Assembly: GCA_050259195.1 (NCBI GenBank)
Contig: JBLNAE010000031.1
Span: 1-13,125, forward strand
Length of the DNA stretch: 13,125 bases
Direction: 5' to 3'
Source of the DNA: PSLL01 sp050259195
GTDB lineage: Bacteria > Desulfobacterota_D > UBA1144 > Nemesobacterales > CSP1-2
The notes beneath the pieces are model-generated. The model searched no databases and had not been told where the DNA came from. It saw only the letters and a program-made list of their open reading frames with translations. Shown piece by piece: positions 1 to 5,291 of the stretch; the stretch's first letter is position 1, and the number at the start of each line of letters is the position of its first letter. A program made the position numbers and the translations under genes.

Positions 1-68
1 GGCAAAGGTGGAATCAAAGGTTCAATAATTGCCCATTGTTCATCACTTAATTCTTCTCGTCTTGCCAT
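1..68 (-). CDS. IS5-family transposase, N-terminal 22 residues only
   Basis: Reading the minus strand from ATG at 68-66 gives MARREELSDEQWAIIEPLIP, then P and L before the window ends. This is the characteristic start of IS5-family (IS402/IS1031-like) transposases, whose first domain (DUF4096 type) carries an E-L-(S/T)-D-x-x-W-x-x-I-x-P-L-(I/L)-P motif. The DDE catalytic domain would lie beyond the left edge. The TATAAT at 81-76 is so close to the ATG that the mRNA would be almost leaderless, as is common for IS transposases. Whether the gene is complete cannot be judged. Confidence 0.85.
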   Translation of the reverse strand, partial: MARREELSDEQWAIIEPLIPPL

Positions 69-99
69 TCATTTCATTATAGCAGGACAAGGTATTAAG

Positions 100-117
100 G
101 TATTTATGAGACCGCTT
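100..117 (-). repeat. IS5-family terminal inverted repeat, shared with the MITE at 9601
   Basis: The minus-strand reading of these 18 bases, aagcggtctcataaatac, is identical to 9601-9618. With the CTAG next to each copy, 22 consecutive bases match. Beyond 18 bp the two sequences diverge (ctta versus tggt), as expected when a MITE shares only its ends with its partner transposon. Confidence 0.85.
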
Positions 118-315
118 CTAGATAAATCGGCCTTCCGGATCTTCTCTAATAAATGGGTGAGGCTGCTCACTCATGGCCGTTACAAAGCAGTCCAGAATAT
201 CATCAGAATAAGCCTCAACCTCTGTGCCATCCTTTAGTCTCCAATGTACTTTCTGTCTTCCTAATAGGAGCTCAAGTTTTTTTATTCTTTTTCTAAGTTC
301 ATTAACATCACCCAT
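118..315 (-). CDS. Small hypothetical protein, last gene of the mobile-element cassette
   Basis: A 65-residue acidic protein of no family I recognise. The first 20 residues are charged and probably helical (NELRKRIKKLELLLG). They are followed by a short strand-rich segment (VHWRLKDGTEVEAY) and a D-D-I-L-D stretch. The start ATG (315-313) overlaps the stop of the HTH gene upstream in a TAATG junction, so translation is probably coupled. The stop codon TAG (120-118) lies inside the CTAG at the IS junction. If CTAG is the duplicated target, the uninterrupted gene had the same stop, so the IS landed on the stop codon without shortening the protein. A role with the neighbouring terminase-like gene is possible, but only position suggests it. 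Confidence 0.6.
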   Translation of the reverse strand: MGDVNELRKRIKKLELLLGRQKVHWRLKDGTEVEAYSDDILDCFVTAMSEQPHPFIREDPEGRFI

Positions 316-725
316 TACTTTCTCCGCTCAAGCGCTTCTTCCAGTGCTTTCAATCTCTCCTTAAGCTCCTCGGTCTCTACTATTTTGATGTTATAGTCCA
401 AGATAGTCTGACTGGCTCTTAATTTTATTGATTCAGTCGCAGAGTCTAATAACTCACTCAATCTCTCGACAACTGTGTTTAATCTGGCTTTGAGGTTAGT
501 AAAGGCTTGATCTCTGAGTTTTTCTCTTTCTTTCTTTAACCGTTCCTCAAAGTGTGGAAGCTTTAGCCATGTGCGGATAGTTCGTTCATTTACCCCAACC
601 TTAGTTGCTACATCCCCTAATGTCTTATTGTCTGGGCTTAGCAATTCCAGGATAGCAAGCTCCTGTTTTGTGGATAAGCGGAAATTTTCGGAAGTTTTCG
701 GAACTTTCGGTATCTCAGATCCCAT
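315..725 (-). CDS. HTH protein resembling phage terminase small subunits (phBC6A51 type)
   Basis: A 136-residue protein with a helix-turn-helix at about residues 35-56 (T-L-G-D-V-A-T-K-V-G-V-N-E-R-T-I-R-T-W-L). A long charged coiled-coil-like region follows (about 58-136), rich in E, K, L and R. Known: HTH proteins of the phBC6A51 group, with an N-terminal HTH ending in R-T-I-x-x-W-L followed by a helical oligomerisation region, are usually annotated as terminase small-subunit-like and found in phages, satellites and integrative elements. The start overlaps the VRR-NUC stop (TAATG, 727-723) and the stop overlaps the next start (TAATG, 317-313). No large terminase subunit is visible, so a DNA-packaging role is inference. 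It could instead be an element-specific DNA-binding regulator. Confidence 0.6.
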   Translation of the reverse strand: MGSEIPKVPKTSENFRLSTKQELAILELLSPDNKTLGDVATKVGVNERTIRTWLKLPHFEERLKKEREKLRDQAFTNLKARLNTVVERLSELLDSATESIKLRASQTILDYNIKIVETEELKERLKALEEALERRK

Positions 726-1011
726 TAAATCTCAATTCTACCATTATCAAATAACTTGTGAACCTCTTCAAGGCTCCTCACCACCTCAGCCATACCTCCG
801 GCCTGTCTAATCACCTCAATCCTGACCTGTTGCTCAGCGGTAAGTCTACCCTCTCTGTCTTTACCTCAAGCTCTATATACTTCCCTTCCCAACAGCCTAT
901 TATGTCTAAGATTCCACGCATACCCATAGAACCCCGGATCTTCTTGAAGCTACTGTTAGGGATCCAAGCTAAATAATTCAGGACGAGTTTTGTTAATTGC
1001 CTTTCATTCAT
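725..1011 (-). pseudogene. VRR-NUC domain nuclease, broken by a one-base deletion
   Basis: The first frame, from ATG 1011-1009, encodes a VRR-NUC core: G-M-R-G-I-L-D-I-I-G-C, then K-Y-I-E-L-E-V-K-T, which holds the D and E-x-K metal-binding residues of the PD-(D/E)XK fold. Just after E-V-K-T-E the frame changes near 852. The family's C-terminal half, GRLTAEQQVRIEVIRQAGG and then MAEVVRSLEEVHKLF, continues one frame over to a TAA at 727-725. Restoring one base (GAG-AG to GAG-GAG) gives about 95 residues, a typical single-domain VRR-NUC length. The rebuilt stop makes a TAATG junction with the HTH gene, which supports the reconstruction. As given, the frame runs on in the wrong frame to 811. The start overlaps the upstream stop as ATGA. 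A sequencing error at this spot would look the same. Known role: phage-type nuclease, possibly branch or nick processing. Confidence 0.8.
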
Positions 1012-1304
1012 GCTCTAACCCTTTCTTCCGTCATCTCTTGCCTTACCTGAGAGAGATTCAAGCCTAATTGCTCGGCCTGCTTAAACTCCTTAATGACTGC
1101 CATGTGAAACGTCCAATACTCTCTAAGGACTGATTTAAGGCTGTCTAACGTTCCCGTAAGATATGCCACATCAATCCTATCCTCCAGCTCCAATAGCTGT
1201 TTATATTTCTCTGGACGGTGTTTAAAGAGGTATTCATAAAGGCCGATAGGGTATCTTTTCCCTAAATCCTCTAAGGCTCTGGTTAAGAGTTCCTCTTTAT
1301 TCAT
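1008..1304 (-). CDS. Hypothetical 98-residue cassette protein
   Basis: A small, mostly helical, charged protein I cannot assign. It starts M-N-K-E-E-L-L-T-R-A-L-E-D-L-G-K-R-Y-P and has a Y-R/K-rich middle (Y-L-F-K-H-R-P-E-K-Y-K-Q-L-L-E-L-E-D-R). It ends with alternating acidic and basic residues. The ATG at 1304-1302 follows a purine-rich GGGGGA stretch. The stop TGA (1010-1008) overlaps the ATG of the nuclease gene (ATGA), so the two are translationally coupled. It sits between the DnaB-like gene and the VRR-NUC gene, the place where small replication or recombination accessory proteins occur in phage-derived cassettes. That role is inferred from position alone. Confidence 0.55.
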   Translation of the reverse strand: MNKEELLTRALEDLGKRYPIGLYEYLFKHRPEKYKQLLELEDRIDVAYLTGTLDSLKSVLREYWTFHMAVIKEFKQAEQLGLNLSQVRQEMTEERVRA

Positions 1305-1354
1305 TTATTCCCCCATGTAACCAGGGATTTCCGCATCCTCTTCATTGCCTTCTA

Positions 1355-1400
1355 AAATTCTAAAATTCTGATCCTTGTATATATCAGAATTTTAGAATTT
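1355..1400. repeat. Perfect 18-bp inverted repeat at the 3' end of the DnaB-like gene
   Basis: The left arm 1355-1372 (AAATTCTAAAATTCTGAT) and the right arm 1383-1400 are exact reverse complements around a 10-bp loop. The left arm itself contains a direct repeat of ATTCTAAA-type units. The right arm encodes the last codons and the TGA of the DnaB-like gene. The stem is AT-rich and has no T-tract after it on either strand, so it is a poor classical terminator. It may stabilise the mRNA 3' end, act as a protein-binding site, or form a weak attenuator between the ATPase and the downstream small genes. Confidence 0.7.
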
Positions 1401-2744
1401 CGTAAACTAATGTACGCTTATTCCCTTGAGAAACACTCCAAGACTTGCCTACTTCTTGCCTAAGCAGAGCTCTAATCTTATCCTTGCTAATAATGCCCTT
1501 TAAATCCTCAATAATGTTTTTCTGATTGATTTCTACCTTTTGAGCTTCCAGTTTTTGCATTGTCTCTAAAATATGTTTGCGATCATTAATAAACTGTTTT
1601 TTCTCAGGTGTCTCGACTTGTACAAGTTCAAAATTATCCAATACCTCAAACGCTAGTGAGGTACTTACAGGGATACGATCTTTAAAGCACGGTAAAACAA
1701 ACACGCCGTCCTCATTTTGTATTGAATAGCCAACATCTACCGCATCTCCAATTGAATAATTGTTTTTAAATGGATTATCCACACTACCTTCCCGGCCCCA
1801 GTGGTGAAGTAATAAAACCGTATGTCCATAGTCCCTAAGTTTTTTCACTTCATCCATCACGGTCATAACATCTGAATCAACGTTAATATTGACACCGGGC
1901 ATTATTAGATCTTTTAAATTGTTTAACACTACTAAATGGTGTTTTTTGCTTTTCATAGAGGCTAAAAATTGATGCCAAATTTTATTACTAATTTTAATAG
2001 GACACTTTGAACGGTGAAGGTAAAAGAGATCAATATTGAGTCTAGGCTTTAAGTCGCTGTTCTCTAATCTTTCGTTTACAACCTGCAATGGCATATCTGC
2101 ATCTATATAGATTACAGGACAGCCGTTGCTTAAGGACTTCTTTCCGAAGCTTAGTGAAAGGATGCTCTTACCGCTACCCCACCGGCCCGCTAGTAAGTTT
2201 AGAGATCCTTCTTTCACACAGTTTTCGATTACATCTTTCTTATTATCATTTTTAAGGTCCGAATCCTGTAGGCTGAAATTGGAAAGTTTAAAACTTGTGT
2301 GATTGCTAGTCTCATAAATTGAGTCTTGATGTTTACGGATCGTTTCTTCATCAGCACCTTTTTCAATGGCCTCTGCTAAGATGTGAGCTTGTTTCCAAAG
2401 CTTTTGCCTTTGGGATGCCTCTCTAACCTTTCCAATTTGATGGCCTATATTAGCGGGTGTAATCGCAATCTGAATCAGGTAATCCAGGTATGGAAAGCCC
2501 CCTATCTCCTCATACGACCTCTTATCTTTCAGATATTGAGTAATGCTCAGCACATCAATAGGGATGCCTTCTGTGTCCATTCTAACCATCGCATTAAAAA
2601 GTATTTGATCCCTCGTTTCGTAAAAATCCTCCGGCTCTAGTTCATTTACCTCTTTAATCAATTCGCCATACTGCAAGATGCACCCCAGGACATTTTTTCG
2701 TACTCCTGGTAATGTGGTATAATTCCTATGTGCTGATTTCTCAT
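1384..2744 (-). CDS. DnaB-N/RecA-like replicative ATPase (helicase-primase type), 5' frameshift at an A6 run
   Basis: The main frame from a TTG at 2676 encodes 430 residues. A DnaB N-terminal-type domain (about 1-110) shows E-P-E-D-F-Y, I-P-I-D-V-L-S-I-T and Y-E-E-I-G-G-F-P-Y-L. A RecA-fold ATPase follows, with Walker A G-R-W-G-S-G-K-S at 164-171. The Walker B strand is H-L-V-V-L-N-N-L (about 247-253), with Asn where Asp is expected. A sensor-like L-L-L-H-H-W-G-R follows. The C-terminus is charged and may hold a winged helix. The family signature continues upstream of the TTG (N-V-L-G-C-I-L-Q-Y-G). The preceding part, I-I-P-H-Y-Q-E-Y-E-K, lies one frame over, after an ATG at 2744-2742. The switch falls in an A6 run (T6 at 2693-2698 on the plus strand), where A7 would give about 453 continuous residues. 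The gene is therefore frameshifted, decoded by slippage, or mis-sequenced. Likely role: replication initiation or helicase for the element. Confidence 0.75.
2715..2723 (+). promoter_or_regulatory. Extended -10 promoter, antisense to the DnaB-like gene start
   Basis: TGGTATAAT is a perfect extended -10 element (TGnTATAAT). The -35 region about 17 bp upstream (TTTTCG) is weak, which extended -10 promoters tolerate. It reads plus-strand, against all surrounding genes, and would start transcription at about 2730. A strong terminator ends 48 bp later. Confidence 0.5.
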
Positions 2745-2778
2745 GCTGCCCGGTGACTTGCCCTCACCGGGTTTTTTT
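2730..2778 (+). ncRNA. Candidate short antisense RNA over the DnaB-like gene start
   Basis: A perfect extended -10 element at 2715-2723 and a strong intrinsic terminator at 2749-2778 define a transcript of about 50 nt. Its only structure is the terminator hairpin plus a 5' tail. It contains no ORF of useful length. It is fully complementary to the 5' leader, start codon (2744-2742) and first codons of the DnaB-like mRNA. Known: plasmids and satellites often limit their replication protein with a short counter-transcribed RNA covering its translation start. The layout fits that mode, but expression is not shown. The hairpin could also act in the sense mRNA as a structure near the start codon. 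Confidence 0.4.
2749..2778 (+). terminator. Strong intrinsic terminator, plus strand
   Basis: CCCGGTGA (2749-2756) pairs perfectly with TCACCGGG (2764-2771) across a 7-nt loop and is followed at once by seven T residues (2772-2778). The T-tract exists only on the plus strand, although every gene around it is on the minus strand. The terminator therefore serves a plus-strand transcript. On the minus strand the same stem ends four bases before the DnaB-like ATG. Confidence 0.75.
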
Positions 2779-2785
2779 GTGTGAT

Positions 2786-2995
2786 TCACGTCTTTTCTCC
2801 ATTGCTACTAATCTCATTTTGTTCAATCCATTTCTCAATTGATTTTTCATTGAAATAAAGATGGCCTCGTCCATTGCCAACCCGGACTACTGGAATTTTT
2901 CCCGTACGAATTAGCCACTCTATCCGCCACTTGCTATCAAGTGCAGGGTGCTTTTTTCTTAATTCCTCTTTGTCAATCAAGCGAATTTCGCTCAT
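2786..2995 (-). CDS. Excisionase-type HTH DNA-binding protein
   Basis: A 69-residue protein with the winged-HTH pattern of the excisionase/MerR-like group (HTH_17 type). A helix at about 23-31 (W-R-I-E-W-L-I-R-T) leads to G-K-I-P-V-V-R-V-G at 32-40, then G-R-G-H-L-Y-F at 42-48, the usual 'R-x-G-(R)-x-x-x-F' wing. A second helix follows (S-I-E-K-W-I-E-Q-N). Proteins of this size act as Xis directionality factors or small regulators that bind phased direct repeats. The ATG at 2995-2993 follows a GGGGGC-type purine-rich ribosome site. A 7-bp inverted repeat lies about 60-90 bp upstream. Candidate targets are the 10-bp-phased repeats at 3749-3778 and 3823-3862. Regulation of the helicase gene is equally possible. 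Confidence 0.65.
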   Translation of the reverse strand: MSEIRLIDKEELRKKHPALDSKWRIEWLIRTGKIPVVRVGNGRGHLYFNEKSIEKWIEQNEISSNGEKT

Positions 2996-3054
2996 TTTCG
3001 CCCCCTTTTGTGTTTGATAGTAAAAATGGTAGAGGAAATGTGTAGACTTGTCTT

Positions 3055-3082
3055 GTGACGAAATGAGTGCTTAAATCGTCAC
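3055..3082. promoter_or_regulatory. Operator-like inverted repeat upstream of the HTH gene
   Basis: GTGACGA (3055-3061) and TCGTCAC (3076-3082) are exact reverse complements 14 bp apart, so the arm centres are 21 bp apart, about two helical turns. It lies in the 120-bp gap between the 198-residue gene and the HTH gene, where a dimeric regulator of the HTH gene could bind. No T-tract follows it, so it is not a terminator. Confidence 0.45.
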
Positions 3083-3115
3083 CGTTAAAAAGCTAATTTT
3101 TTATTGAGAGTTATA

Positions 3116-3712
3116 TTAGAAAGGGTAGATTAGATCAACCTTGCTATCCATATGGGTAGAATGTTTTGCAACGTTATAATAGAACTTTTTTAAGGCTTCA
3201 AAAGGGATGCTATACCTATGAGAGATAAATGCTAGTGCCGCCGATCTTATGTCTTTGTCATATTCAACATAGAGTAACTCATCTGGCATTTGTTCACCAA
3301 AAATATTTTTAAAAAGTTTCTCAATATCGTTTATTTTAAGTGATGGATAGAACTTATCCTTAACTTGTCGTTTGGGAAGCGATCCTCTTATCCTACTTGC
3401 ATAAGATTCAACCAGGTCAATTAACACATGAGGTTGTGCCTGCAAGAACTTCAGGTTTCGGTTTTCTGTCATTCGCTTGTGTGCTTCTTTAGGAATAAAA
3501 ACAGAAATACCGGCTTGCCTTAAAAGTCTTTTAGCATACTCAGACTTTTCTTTAGTTCCTGTAAGGCAAGCCCCTTGTAAGACTCGAATAGCCCATTGAA
3601 TATCCACATCTGTTGCAATTAACCAGGGTTCCTTTTTTAACCTATCTAAAAAAATCTCGGGGTTTGTTAGAGGATTTACCTTCTTTCCAGGTAGTTTTAT
3701 TTTATTCTTCAT
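3116..3712 (-). CDS. Unrecognised 198-residue protein, promoter-proximal gene of the element
   Basis: I cannot assign this protein to a family. It is basic at the N-terminus (M-K-N-K-I-K-L-P-G-K-K), with several predicted helices and few cysteines. A segment E-Y-A-K-R-L-L-R-Q-A-G-I-S-V-F-I-P-K-E could be a DNA-binding helix pair. Near the end D-I-R-S-A-A-L-A-F-I-S-H-R-Y-S-I-P-F-E-A-L-K-K has the spacing of an HTH-like 'A-x-x-x-x-x-x-x-I-x-x-x-x-L-x-x' motif. It is the first gene after the promoter at 3752-3779 and ends 120 bp before the HTH gene. No clear Shine-Dalgarno is seen: the bases before the ATG are taken up by two TCACTGAC repeats. A regulatory or replication-accessory role is a guess from position. 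Confidence 0.5.
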   Translation of the reverse strand: MKNKIKLPGKKVNPLTNPEIFLDRLKKEPWLIATDVDIQWAIRVLQGACLTGTKEKSEYAKRLLRQAGISVFIPKEAHKRMTENRNLKFLQAQPHVLIDLVESYASRIRGSLPKRQVKDKFYPSLKINDIEKLFKNIFGEQMPDELLYVEYDKDIRSAALAFISHRYSIPFEALKKFYYNVAKHSTHMDSKVDLIYPF

Positions 3713-3732
3713 GTCAGTGAATTTGTCAGTGA
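3713..3732. repeat. Tandem GTCAGTGA repeats at the start codon of the 198-residue gene
   Basis: GTCAGTGA occurs at 3713-3720 and 3725-3732, 12 bp apart. The first copy touches the ATG (3712-3710). Together they occupy the ribosome-binding region. They may be a translational or transcriptional operator for autoregulation. Confidence 0.4.
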
Positions 3733-3751
3733 TTCATTCACCCTTTAGCAC

Positions 3752-3779
3752 ATTTTAACACATTTCTACACTTAATCAA
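3752..3779 (-). promoter_or_regulatory. Probable sigma-70-type promoter for the minus-strand cassette
   Basis: On the minus strand a -35 TTGATT (3779-3774) is separated by 16 bp from a -10 TAAAAT (3757-3752). Four and five of six bases match the consensus. Transcription would start near 3745, about 33 bp before the 198-residue gene. The promoter is embedded in a 10-bp-phased repeat (3749-3778: cacattttaa, cacatttcta, cacttaatca), so a repressor or activator binding these units could control it. Confidence 0.45.
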
Positions 3780-3822
3780 AAGATATAGAAAGGTTAGAAA
3801 CCCCTGTAAAATCAATAGTTTT

Positions 3823-3862
3823 CTCAACTCTACTCAACTTGACTCAGTTCAACACAAAACGT
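3823..3862. repeat. Four 10-bp-phased direct repeats at the element's right end
   Basis: Units start at 3823 (ctcaactcta), 3833 (ctcaacttga), 3843 (ctcagttcaa) and 3853 (cacaaaacgt). The first two share 8 of 10 bases and the rest decay. Spacing by one helical turn puts all units on one face of the DNA, as at excisionase or replication-protein sites. It lies 45-75 bp upstream of the cassette promoter's -35, near where the sequence changes from AT-rich element to host-like DNA. Confidence 0.45.
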
Positions 3863-4009
3863 ATATTTAGCATGACCAATGCGGACATGGGCGAGGCATT
3901 TGAGAGAGTACTCACCAGCAGAAGCCAATGAAACCGATAGCCACCGGCCTCTTATCCATTGATTCAATGCATGGACTTACAAAGCAAAGCCCAAGTGTTA
4001 AAATAGAGT

Positions 4010-5287
4010 ATGGTCAGAACATATAAAAACTCGATAATCGTTTTGCTAATAACGCTCTTTTTATCAATGCCGGGGCACGCAATTGAGTATACAAAGGGAA
4101 GGGTAGTGGATTCTTACACAAGAAGCCCCATAAGCGGGGCCTTTGTGACATTGGGTAACGATGTCTTACAGACTGATGCAAACGGCGTGTTTATTACGAG
4201 GTCCAAGGGAGATAAAGTGGCGGTCAGGGCGTGGGGTTATTTGAGAACCGAGCAAACTATCACCGAACCCCTAGAGATAAGGCTAATTCCTTTCAAACCA
4301 AAGGCCCTCTACCTCTCCTTTTACGGGATAGGGGAGCAGTCTCTACGAGAACCCGCACTCAGGCTTATAGAAGATACCGAGCTAAATGCCCTTGTAATAG
4401 ATGTTAAGGGCGACAGGGGCAGGATAGTGTATGGGAGTTCGATCCCCCTCGCCTCGGATATCGGCGCTCAAAAAATGATACTCGTAAAGGACATAAAGGG
4501 TCTGATAAAATCATTGAAAGAAAGGGGCATCTATACTATTGCAAGAATTGTTGTCTTTAAAGACGATCTCCTTGCTTCGACAAGGCCTGATTTAGCGGTA
4601 AAGACTAAAAGCGGGGAGGTATGGCACGATAGAGAAAATCTCGAATGGGTAGACCCATTCGAAAGGGAGGTATGGGATTACAATATCAATATTGCGGTAG
4701 AGGTTGCTCAATATGGATTTGATGAGATACAATTTGACTATGTCCGATTTCCCGATGCGGTTGGACTTAAATTTTCCATGGAGAACACAGAGGAAAACAG
4801 GGTGAATGCCATCTCCGGATACCTTAGGGAGGCTAAAAGAAGACTTATTCCCTATAATGTATTTCTTTCTGTTGATACCTTTGGTTACGTGTGCTGGAAT
4901 ACCAACGATTCGTATATCGGACAGAAACTCGAAGAGCTTGCACCTATCGTTGATTATATATCGCCGATGCTCTATCCCTCGGCGTTTCAATACGGGATAC
5001 CGGGTTATAGAAATCCTGTTGCGAACCCTCATGAAATTGTTTACCTATCTCTTAAGAGAGCTGAGGGACGCACCGATATTCCATCTGTCAAGTTCAGGCC
5101 ATGGCTGCAGGCGTTTAGAGATTATGCCTTTGACAGGAGGTACTTTAATGGTAAGGAAATAAGGTCTCAGATAGATGCCGCTGAAGAATTTGGCTCTGAT
5201 GGATGGATGCTTTGGAACCCTCAGAATATCTATTCCCCGGTCGGACTGAAAAAATTAATCGAGATCATACGGATAGTGGGTCATTAA
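4010..5287 (+). CDS. Secreted putative glycoside hydrolase (DUF4015 type) with N-terminal carboxypeptidase-regulatory-like domain
   Basis: A 425-residue protein. Residues 1-24 are a signal peptide (hydrophobic I-I-V-L-L-I-T-L-F-L ending P-G-H-A). Residues 27-93 form a beta-sandwich of the carboxypeptidase-regulatory type (G-R-V-V-D...P-I-S-G-A-F-V-T-L...T-D-A-N-G-V-F). From about 97 a TIM-barrel-like domain of the DUF4015 'putative glycosyl hydrolase' family follows. It has A-L-V-I-D-V-K-G-D (127-135), Y-T-I-A-R-I-V-V-F-K-D (175-185), the acidic strand D-E-I-Q-F-D-Y-V-R-F-P-D (238-249), V-D-Y-I-S-P-M-L-Y-P, and D-G-W-M-L-W-N-P near the end. The length is usual for the family. The substrate is unproven; the D-E-x-Q-x-D-Y motif points to a polysaccharide. 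The next gene begins 4 bp after the stop, so the two are co-transcribed. No frameshift or internal stop is seen, unlike the pump genes to the right. Confidence 0.8.
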   Translation: MVRTYKNSIIVLLITLFLSMPGHAIEYTKGRVVDSYTRSPISGAFVTLGNDVLQTDANGVFITRSKGDKVAVRAWGYLRTEQTITEPLEIRLIPFKPKALYLSFYGIGEQSLREPALRLIEDTELNALVIDVKGDRGRIVYGSSIPLASDIGAQKMILVKDIKGLIKSLKERGIYTIARIVVFKDDLLASTRPDLAVKTKSGEVWHDRENLEWVDPFEREVWDYNINIAVEVAQYGFDEIQFDYVRFPDAVGLKFSMENTEENRVNAISGYLREAKRRLIPYNVFLSVDTFGYVCWNTNDSYIGQKLEELAPIVDYISPMLYPSAFQYGIPGYRNPVANPHEIVYLSLKRAEGRTDIPSVKFRPWLQAFRDYAFDRRYFNGKEIRSQIDAAEEFGSDGWMLWNPQNIYSPVGLKKLIEIIRIVGH

Positions 5288-5291
5288 GGCT

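Larger units (their letters stand above)
1..117 (-). mobile_element. Left-edge fragment of an IS5-family insertion sequence
   Basis: Seen: the terminal inverted repeat aagcggtctcataaata is read on the minus strand from 117 to 101. A perfect TATAAT lies on the minus strand at 81-76. A transposase start follows at 68 and runs off the left edge. The four bases just outside the tip, 118-121, are CTAG. Known: IS5-family elements often insert at YTAR or CTAG targets and duplicate 4 bp. The MITE at 9601-9677 has the same outer 18 bp and a CTAG duplication on both sides, which defines the IS end. The opposite end of the IS lies outside the window, so its length and integrity are unknown. The family call rests on the transposase N-terminus, the target and the repeat. 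Confidence 0.8.
3713..4009. other. Intergenic boundary between the mobile element and the host operon
   Basis: This 297-bp stretch separates the minus-strand cassette from the plus-strand operon. The left 150 bp are AT-rich and hold the cassette promoter and three sets of short repeats (listed separately). From about 3870 the composition resembles the operon to the right. A 19-codon open stretch (ATG at 3872, TGA at 3931) has no recognisable match. No tRNA, integrase or duplicated attachment sequence is visible. I see no convincing promoter or Shine-Dalgarno for the gene at 4010. Confidence 0.5.

Noticed and set aside
3823..3862. CRISPR array
   Set aside because: The repeats are 10 bp, contiguous and degenerate, with no spacers.
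3872..3931. Small ORF of 19 codons in the boundary region
   Set aside because: It has no ribosome site and no recognisable product. It could be the tail of a lost host gene, but nothing supports that.
3713..4009. tRNA gene or attachment-site duplication at the element boundary
   Set aside because: No cloverleaf-like arms or T-loop sequence could be found on either strand, and no direct repeat of this region occurs at the left side of the window.
4592..5032. 146-codon minus-strand open frame inside the DUF4015 gene
   Set aside because: It overlaps an intact, well-recognised gene and shows no motif of its own.
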